Assembly (NCBI GenBank): GCA_026393835.1
Contig: JAPKZK010000173.1
Span: forward strand, 1 to 44,342
Source of the DNA: Candidatus Aminicenantota bacterium
GTDB lineage: Bacteria; Acidobacteriota; Aminicenantia; UBA2199
DNA length: 44,342 nucleotides
Direction of reading: 5' to 3'
The position numbers and the translations under genes were made by a program. The notes beneath the pieces were generated by a model. It did not search any database. It saw only the letters and a program-made list of their open reading frames with translations, and was not told the DNA's origin. Below are positions 39,252 through 44,342 of this stretch, one piece after another. Position 1 is the stretch's first letter. The number at the start of each line of letters is the position of its first letter.

Positions 39252-40359
39252 TGTCAGGGATTTTGAGGTTGTTTTTTTTCTTAAAATCTATCACGATATA
39301 ATTTAAATACAGCATCAGCAGGATTCCCAGCAGCAAGCCGGTAACCAGGGCGATGAAACGCGGCGTGCCGCGGAAATTGGAAACCAGGATGGAAAGTATG
39401 GAAAATACAGTCGTCAGGATCAACAAAATGACGACGGATTTTTTTTCGGAAAAACCTTTCTTCATTAGGCGGTGGTGGATATGATCGTTATCGCCTTTAA
39501 AAGGGTTTTTGCCTTTCAGCAGGCGGCGGAAAAAGGAGAGCACCGCATCCATTACAGGGATAGCCAGGAAGATGATGGGGATCATCAATGCGATTCCCAG
39601 GGAGGCTTTGTGTGCGGTTTTCAAGGAAACCGTGGCCAGGATGGTCCCGGCGAACAGGGCGCCGCTGTCTCCCATTAGAATCCGCGAAGGGTAAATATTA
39701 TAAGGTAAAAAGCCGATGATGCCGCCCAGTAAGGCGGTGATAATAATGGCGGGGAAAACCAGTTTATCCAGTACGCAGATAATAATAATAGTAACCGCGA
39801 CAATGGCAATAACGCCGCCGGCCAGGCCGTCCAGGCCGTCGATCAGGTTAATGGCATTGGCCACGCCGATAATCCACAGCATGGATAAAGGGTAAGAAAG
39901 AATCCCGACATTAATACTGTCTTTCATGAAAGGGAGGGTCAGCAGTTCGATTTTAAACCCGATGTAGAATAGTATCGTGGCGAAGACCAGTTCCACTCCC
40001 AGTTTTTGCATGGCTTTCAGGCCTTTGAAATCGTCGTACAGGCCCAGCAGGAAAAAGAAGAGTATGGAACAGACATACAGCATGATCTGGAAGAGGGATA
40101 GATCGATATAAATAAAATAGGGCGTATCTTGCAGCAGGTAGACGGCAAAGAATAACGCATAGAAAGCGGTAAAGAAGCCGATGAAGATGCCCACGCCCCC
40201 GAGGCGGGGTCTGGGGGATTTGGGCAGTTTCCGGTCGTTAAAGTCATCGTAAATCTTATATTTTTGGGCCAGGTCAAGGGTGGTCTTCTGGGTGTAGAAT
40301 GAGACCAGGAAACCGATCCCTACCAAACATATGAAAATAATATAATTCGTATAAACCAT
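39229..40359 (-). CDS. WecA/TagO/MraY-family undecaprenyl-phosphate sugar-1-phosphate transferase
   Basis: The 376-residue polytopic enzyme has about eleven helices. Catalytic motifs are visible: DDFNDRKLPKSPRPRLGGVGIF, the DD motif LGLYDDFKGL, NAINLIDGLDGLAGG, the metal-binding NIYPSRILMGDSGALF, and the HIHHRLMKKG loop that marks the WecA branch rather than MraY proper. It starts lipid-linked glycan assembly by putting a HexNAc-1-phosphate on undecaprenyl phosphate. First gene of a four-gene overlapping operon. Confidence 0.93.
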   Translation of the reverse strand: MVYTNYIIFICLVGIGFLVSFYTQKTTLDLAQKYKIYDDFNDRKLPKSPRPRLGGVGIFIGFFTAFYALFFAVYLLQDTPYFIYIDLSLFQIMLYVCSILFFFLLGLYDDFKGLKAMQKLGVELVFATILFYIGFKIELLTLPFMKDSINVGILSYPLSMLWIIGVANAINLIDGLDGLAGGVIAIVAVTIIIICVLDKLVFPAIIITALLGGIIGFLPYNIYPSRILMGDSGALFAGTILATVSLKTAHKASLGIALMIPIIFLAIPVMDAVLSFFRRLLKGKNPFKGDNDHIHHRLMKKGFSEKKSVVILLILTTVFSILSILVSNFRGTPRFIALVTGLLLGILLMLYLNYIVIDFKKKNNLKIPDNENPAGS

Positions 40360-40474
40360 TGTTTATTCCAATAAGTCCAGGTTCTATTTAACCACGACCG
40401 GCAGTAAAAAGCAAGAGATAAACTTTGAAATTGCAGTTGGGTCAAATATCTTCTTCCGCTCCCCGGTTTTTTCA

Positions 40475-42115
40475 TCAACTCCAGCGTGGGAACAGGCCGC
40501 GGATTTGCACCGGCAATTTCCCGGTGGGTTTTAGGGCGCCGGTTAATACTCTAAATAATGCTTCCACCTGCACTTCCCGGAATCCATAGGTCGCCGCATA
40601 AGTATCCACCAGGGGAAAATTCCGGATATCATAGGGGTTTCCCAACGCAATCACGATAACATCGTCGCGCAGGCCCAGGAGTTCGTTTAAAGGACCGGCC
40701 TGGAGCCGTTGGATTTCGGGGGACCTGGAATAAAGCGCGGCAATTATTTGCTGGTATTCTTTCATCCGGTTTCTCAATGTTTCGGGGATGCGGGCGGCGG
40801 GGTTCCCCTGTCCGTCATTCCCGTCGGGAAGCAAGTCAAGCGTTTCGATATCCACGCGCTCAAGGAACTGCCCGGCAGACCGGGCCAGGTAAGATATATT
40901 CGACGCACTAGAGGGCGGCATGGCGGCCATTACTTTTCCCCATTCGATAATGAGCGTCCGGGCTGACGGGTTGATGGGAATAATGCCTTTCCGGTTCCTG
41001 AGAACCGTAATGGACCGGTCCGCAATCTTTTTCTCCTCAGCCCGGTGAATCCTTACGGTTTCTTGGGTACTGCCGGGAGAAGGAGAGGGAGAAGGCGAAG
41101 GCGAGGGAGAAAGTTGCGGCAGGGACGGATATTTTTCTTTTAGTTTCAATATCCGTTCAAGGGATTCATCGATTCTTTTTTCCGGGATGACCCCTTTTTT
41201 AACTTGAAAATAAAGCGCCTCCAGAAGTTCCGCCTGGAAATCCGGCGAATGACTGGCGATCATAAGGTCAAGCCCGGCATCCATTGCGTTTTTAACCATC
41301 TCCGTGGGCGAGAAGTGTTCTTTCACTGCTTTCATTTCCAGGCAGTCGCTCATAACGACGCCGTTGTACCCGGCTTGCTCTCGCAGCAATTGGTGGATGA
41401 AATAGGGGCAAAAGGTGGCGATGCGGGGGGAAAGGGCGGGAAATAATAAGTGACCGGTCATCATGGCGTCGATGCCAGCCCGGGCGGCGGCGTAAAAGGG
41501 CCGGTAACAATAGTGAAAAAAGTATTCCGGGGAAATGTCCACTGTCGGGATTTCCAGGTGCGAATCGGCCGTGGTTCCGCCGTGGCCGGGGTAATGTTTG
41601 CCGCAGCAAGCCACTCCTGTTTCATTCAGACCAACGGCAAATTCCAGGGCGTATTTGATTACGGTTTCGGGGTCATCGGAAAAGGAGCGGATACCGATGA
41701 TGGGATTATTTTCTTCGTAGTTAACATCCAACGACGGGGCCAGGACGCCGTTGACGCCCAGGGTTTTCATTTCCGCGCCGATGATCCGGCCCGCTTTCCC
41801 GGCGTTACGGGGGACGCCGCCGGCGGCCAGGCCCATGGGCGAAACAACCGTGGCCGCCAGTTCCTTGAACTGCACCACGGTTCCGCCTTCCTGGTCGGTA
41901 TATATAAAGGGCGGGATTTTCCCCAACGCGTGGATCCCCCGCGTTAATTCTTTTACCTGGGAAATGGCATCGATGTTTCTTGAAAATAAAATGATAAACC
42001 CGGTGTTATTGGTTTCAATCAAGCGCTGTACATCTTCGGTTACTTCGGTTCCTTTGAAACCGATCATAAAAAGCTGGCCGATTTTTTCTTTCAGCGACAG
42101 TCGATAATCTGCCAT
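40475..42115 (-). CDS. nagZ: GH3 beta-N-acetylhexosaminidase (NagZ-like) with C-terminal extension
   Basis: The 546-residue enzyme has a GH3 barrel (about 1-330) with KHYPGHGGTTADSH, carrying the NagZ-type general acid/base loop, and VVMSDCLEMKAV with the Asp nucleophile. A Ser-Pro repeat linker (about residue 340, SPSPSPSPSPSPG, encoded by 6-bp repeats at about 41074-41112) leads to a second domain that matches the C-terminal GH3 domain (TLIIEWGKVMA; VIVIALGNPYDI). No signal peptide, so it is cytoplasmic peptidoglycan recycling as in NagZ, although classical NagZ lacks the second domain. No Shine-Dalgarno is strong. It lies 34 bp from the GNAT gene on the same strand. Confidence 0.9.
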   Translation of the reverse strand: MADYRLSLKEKIGQLFMIGFKGTEVTEDVQRLIETNNTGFIILFSRNIDAISQVKELTRGIHALGKIPPFIYTDQEGGTVVQFKELAATVVSPMGLAAGGVPRNAGKAGRIIGAEMKTLGVNGVLAPSLDVNYEENNPIIGIRSFSDDPETVIKYALEFAVGLNETGVACCGKHYPGHGGTTADSHLEIPTVDISPEYFFHYCYRPFYAAARAGIDAMMTGHLLFPALSPRIATFCPYFIHQLLREQAGYNGVVMSDCLEMKAVKEHFSPTEMVKNAMDAGLDLMIASHSPDFQAELLEALYFQVKKGVIPEKRIDESLERILKLKEKYPSLPQLSPSPSPSPSPSPGSTQETVRIHRAEEKKIADRSITVLRNRKGIIPINPSARTLIIEWGKVMAAMPPSSASNISYLARSAGQFLERVDIETLDLLPDGNDGQGNPAARIPETLRNRMKEYQQIIAALYSRSPEIQRLQAGPLNELLGLRDDVIVIALGNPYDIRNFPLVDTYAATYGFREVQVEALFRVLTGALKPTGKLPVQIRGLFPRWS

Positions 42116-42149
42116 ATGTTTATACGCTGTAAGCCTATGCCGTACAGCG

Positions 42150-43280
42150 TCAGGAAATTTTCTTTTTATAAATCCGTCTTCGTTTATGAAGGGTGGGGTT
42201 GAAATATTTCCATTGGGCCTGGATTTTTTTATTGGTTTCCAGTTCCGGGTTGGATTCGCTGAATTTGATGCCTTTTCCCATAGCGACTTTTACCACTTCC
42301 AGGACCATGAGCAGGTCGACGCCCAGCCCGCGGTATTTTTTCTTGATGCCGGCCAGGTAAAAATCCAGGATATCATAATTTTTCAAGCCCCTTAAGATAT
42401 GATACCAGCCGAAAGGAAAGAGCCGGCCCTTTGCTTTTTGAAAGGCGCGCGACAGGCTGGGCATGGCCACCAGGAAACCGATGGCGTCGCCGTTTTCATC
42501 CAGGGCCAATTTTAAAAGGTCTTTATCGGCAAAGGAGATATATTTTTTTACATAGTAATTGATCTGTTTTTCGGTAAGGGGAACGGCGCCGTAGAGTTCT
42601 TCATAAGCCTCATCCAGCAGGTAAAATATCGCCCCGGCATGTTTCATTACATGACGTTTATTTTTAAATTTTAGTATTTGGATACCGCTTCTTTCTTTAA
42701 TGCGGTCGCCAAGTCTCAGGAGTTTGGGGGGGATGCCTTCTTCGTAAGGGGGCAGGGCTTTAAACTCGACGTAATCGATTTCTTTTTCGAACCCGTATTT
42801 TTCCACCATATCGACATAATAGGCGTGATTGTAGTAAACGGCGATGGTGGCCAGTTGATCGAATCCTTCCACCAGCATTCCTTCCGGGTCCAGGTCGGTA
42901 AAGCCATGGGGACCGGTGAAGGTTTCCATTCCCAGTTCCCTGCCCCAGGCTTCCGCTGTATCGAACAGAGCCCGGGCGACCTCGTAATCATCGGTGGCAT
43001 CGAACCATCCGAACCTTAAGTTTTTGGCGTTGTATTTCTCATTGGCTGCATAACTTAAAATTGCGGCAATACGTCCCACCGGTTTACCATCCTTGTAGGC
43101 AATGAATAACCTGCAGTCGGCCGAGTCGAAAGCGGGATTTTTTTTCCTGTCAAAAATTTCCATTTCTTCCCGGATCAATTGAGGTACCCAGCAATCATTG
43201 CCTTTGTAGATGTCGAAAGGGACCTTAACAAATGTTTTTAAATCTTTTTTTGTTTCAACCGTCCGTATTTCTATACTCAT
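42150..43280 (-). CDS. GNAT-like N-acetyltransferase family protein
   Basis: The 376-residue protein has two GNAT-like halves. The N-terminal half includes DCRLFIAYKDGKPVGRIAAIL, FGWFDATDDYEVARALFDTAEAWGRE and GPHGFTDLDPEGMLVEGF. The C-terminal half includes LALDENGDAIGFLVAMPSLS and YRGLGVDLLMV. It belongs to a widespread family of large acyltransferase-like proteins with no known substrate. GAGGT lies upstream of the ATG. It is divergently arranged with aat and precedes the GH3 gene by 34 bp. Confidence 0.85.
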   Translation of the reverse strand: MSIEIRTVETKKDLKTFVKVPFDIYKGNDCWVPQLIREEMEIFDRKKNPAFDSADCRLFIAYKDGKPVGRIAAILSYAANEKYNAKNLRFGWFDATDDYEVARALFDTAEAWGRELGMETFTGPHGFTDLDPEGMLVEGFDQLATIAVYYNHAYYVDMVEKYGFEKEIDYVEFKALPPYEEGIPPKLLRLGDRIKERSGIQILKFKNKRHVMKHAGAIFYLLDEAYEELYGAVPLTEKQINYYVKKYISFADKDLLKLALDENGDAIGFLVAMPSLSRAFQKAKGRLFPFGWYHILRGLKNYDILDFYLAGIKKKYRGLGVDLLMVLEVVKVAMGKGIKFSESNPELETNKKIQAQWKYFNPTLHKRRRIYKKKIS

Positions 43281-43377
43281 GCTTAACCTCGATATTTATA
43301 TAAATTTTCCAGATTACAGCATTATATTATACACTAAAATAAAAATGAATGATATAACAAAAAGGACAAATTAGCAA

Positions 43378-43406
43378 TTTTCATTTGGGGAAAATTCTGG
43401 TAGAAT
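43378..43406 (+). promoter_or_regulatory. Extended -10 promoter giving a leaderless aat transcript
   Basis: TTTTCA (43378-43383), a 17-bp spacer and TGG-TAGAAT (43398-43406) with the TGn extension. The standard +1 falls on 43413, the A of the aat start codon. There is no Shine-Dalgarno. Confidence 0.5.
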
Positions 43407-43412
43407 TCGGGT

Positions 43413-44099
43413 ATGCCGATTTATTTATTAGGAGAAAGCACTGTTTTCCCGGCGGCTGAGAACGCCAATCGTGAGGGCATTGTTGCCGTGGGCGGCGACC
43501 TGTCGCCCGAACGACTGCTCAATGCCTATGCCGGCGGTATCTTCCCCTGGTATTCCGACGGCGATCCCATTCTCTGGTGGTCTCCCTCCCCCCGCATGGT
43601 ACTGTTCCCGGGGGAACTCCATGTTTCCAAAAGTATGAGAAAACTATTGCAGAAAGTCCCCCCATGGTTTCACTGGACGGTTGACCGTCATTTCCGGGAA
43701 GTGATTGAAAATTGCCGGACGGCCCCCAGGAAGGGCCAGGCCGGCACCTGGATCACAAATGAAATGCGTGAGGCTTATATTTGTTTGCATGAGTTGGGCT
43801 TCTGTCATTCGCTGGAGGTGTGGCGGGGGAAAGAATTGGTGGGTGGGATTTACGGTCTTTCCCTGGGGAAATGTTTTTTCGGGGAGTCCATGTTTTCAAA
43901 AGTGCGCAATGCTTCCAAGTTTGCTTTTATCACGCTGGCGCAGCAGTTGTTGCAGAGGGAATTTCTCATGTTGGACTGCCAGGTGCCTTCGGGGCATTTG
44001 AGAACCCTGGGGGCGCGGGAGATTCCCAGGAAAAAATTCCTGGGCCTTTTAAAACAGGGATTGCAATCAAAGACCCTGGTGGGAAAATGGGAATTCTAA
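43413..44099 (+). CDS. aat: Leucyl/phenylalanyl-tRNA--protein transferase
   Basis: The 228-residue product matches the Aat family throughout: VAVGGDLSPERLLNAYAGGIFPWY, WWSPSPRMVLFP, TWITNEMREAYICLHELGFCHSLEVW, GIYGLSLGKCFFGESMFS and DCQVPSGHLRTLGAREIPR. The enzyme adds Leu or Phe to N-terminal Lys/Arg, marking proteins for ClpS-ClpAP (N-degron pathway). Full length for the family (about 230). No clp gene is nearby. The transcript is probably leaderless. Confidence 0.97.
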   Translation: MPIYLLGESTVFPAAENANREGIVAVGGDLSPERLLNAYAGGIFPWYSDGDPILWWSPSPRMVLFPGELHVSKSMRKLLQKVPPWFHWTVDRHFREVIENCRTAPRKGQAGTWITNEMREAYICLHELGFCHSLEVWRGKELVGGIYGLSLGKCFFGESMFSKVRNASKFAFITLAQQLLQREFLMLDCQVPSGHLRTLGAREIPRKKFLGLLKQGLQSKTLVGKWEF

Positions 44100-44232
44100 A
44101 AAACTCTTGCGGTGGCTGTGGGAATCCCCGGAAAGACGTAAGGGACAGAAATTGAATGGAGACGGTAACCGTGGGGAATAATAAGAAGAATAAGGGACAG
44201 TCAAAAAAATGAGAAAAAATTTGAAAAAGGTA

Positions 44233-44261
44233 TTGACAATTTAATTCCAATGCAATATATT
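44233..44261 (+). promoter_or_regulatory. Consensus promoter at the window end
   Basis: TTGACA (44233-44238), a 17-bp spacer and TATATT (44256-44261). The start near 44268 leaves about 63 nt before the ATG at 44331. Confidence 0.6.
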
Positions 44262-44330
44262 TAATGCAGAATACAGGGTGAGCCCAATCCGCTGGTTCAT
44301 AAAAAAAGTTCAGGGCAAGGATGGTTGAAA

Positions 44331-44342
44331 ATGCCAAGAACG
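44331..44342 (+). CDS. First codons of a gene running off the window
   Basis: ATGCCAAGAACG is preceded by AAGGA at 9-10 nt and a strong promoter. Only Met-Pro-Arg-Thr can be read. GGGACAG words at about 44141 and 44194 and a MPRT start are what one often sees at REP-associated (Y1) transposase genes, but four residues prove nothing. Confidence 0.25.

Noticed and set aside
1..44342. tRNA or rRNA genes
   Set aside because: No cloverleaf or conserved rRNA stretch was noticed on either strand by eye.

Overview
The window looks like a chromosomal segment of an uncultured Gram-negative bacterium. It encodes a TonB-dependent receptor, lipoproteins, an alternative complex III (ACIII) respiratory operon and an undecaprenyl-phosphate-linked polysaccharide operon. 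Rpn-family nuclease genes, dispersed short repeats (for example the CCACGGACGAACACGGAC family) and ACIII together remind me of Aminicenantes or related Acidobacteriota-like lineages. That placement is memory-based inference and is untested. Promoters are sigma-70-like with strikingly regular 17-bp spacers.

Layout. 1-756: 3' part of an Rpn-family nuclease gene with a 12-bp repeat tail. 885-6743: an AlbA_2/Schlafen-like ATPase-type regulator, then a 1378-residue protein that joins a RelE/ParE-like domain, a UvrD-type helicase and a very long TPR-like array. 6921-7121: cold-shock protein with promoter and terminator. 7345-8842: a MinD/ParA-like ATPase overlapping a protein with a degenerate J-domain and a RodZ-type HTH. 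8862-14281 (minus): a small secreted protein, an M49-like (dipeptidyl-peptidase III type) lipoprotein, a FecR/DUF6600-like Tyr/Trp-rich and Ser-rich surface protein, and a 2[4Fe-4S] ferredoxin. 14659-20428: a tight operon of TonB receptor, ABC-type substrate-binding protein and triple-receiver hybrid histidine kinase.

20429-23300 is a scrap-yard: dispersed repeats, a decayed 21-bp tandem array, an XRE regulator, fragments of a helical protein, an Rpn nuclease and a DprA-like protein, then one intact Rpn nuclease gene with a near-leaderless promoter. 23353-31452 is an ACIII operon: a COX3-like/membrane/cytochrome c fusion, then actA, actB, actC, actD and actF. No separate actE is present; a repeat-derived inverted repeat sits where actE normally lies. 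31567-33335 is a two-gene AAA ATPase/DUF4276 (TOPRIM-like) cassette with its own promoter, a plausible anti-phage module.

33321-43280 (minus): asnB behind an attenuator-like hairpin, a STAS-domain protein, a DUF3352-like lipoprotein, a four-gene overlapping polysaccharide operon (pssE, pssD, GT4, WecA/MraY-type transferase), a GH3 beta-N-acetylhexosaminidase and a GNAT-like protein. 43413-44099: aat on a probably leaderless transcript. The window ends with a strong promoter and the first codons of a gene that continues beyond it.

The most unusual points are the toxin-fold/helicase/TPR fusion, the rearranged ACIII operon in which repeat insertions were turned into translationally coupled mini-ORFs, the AAA/DUF4276 cassette, and the decayed heptad-repeat array.
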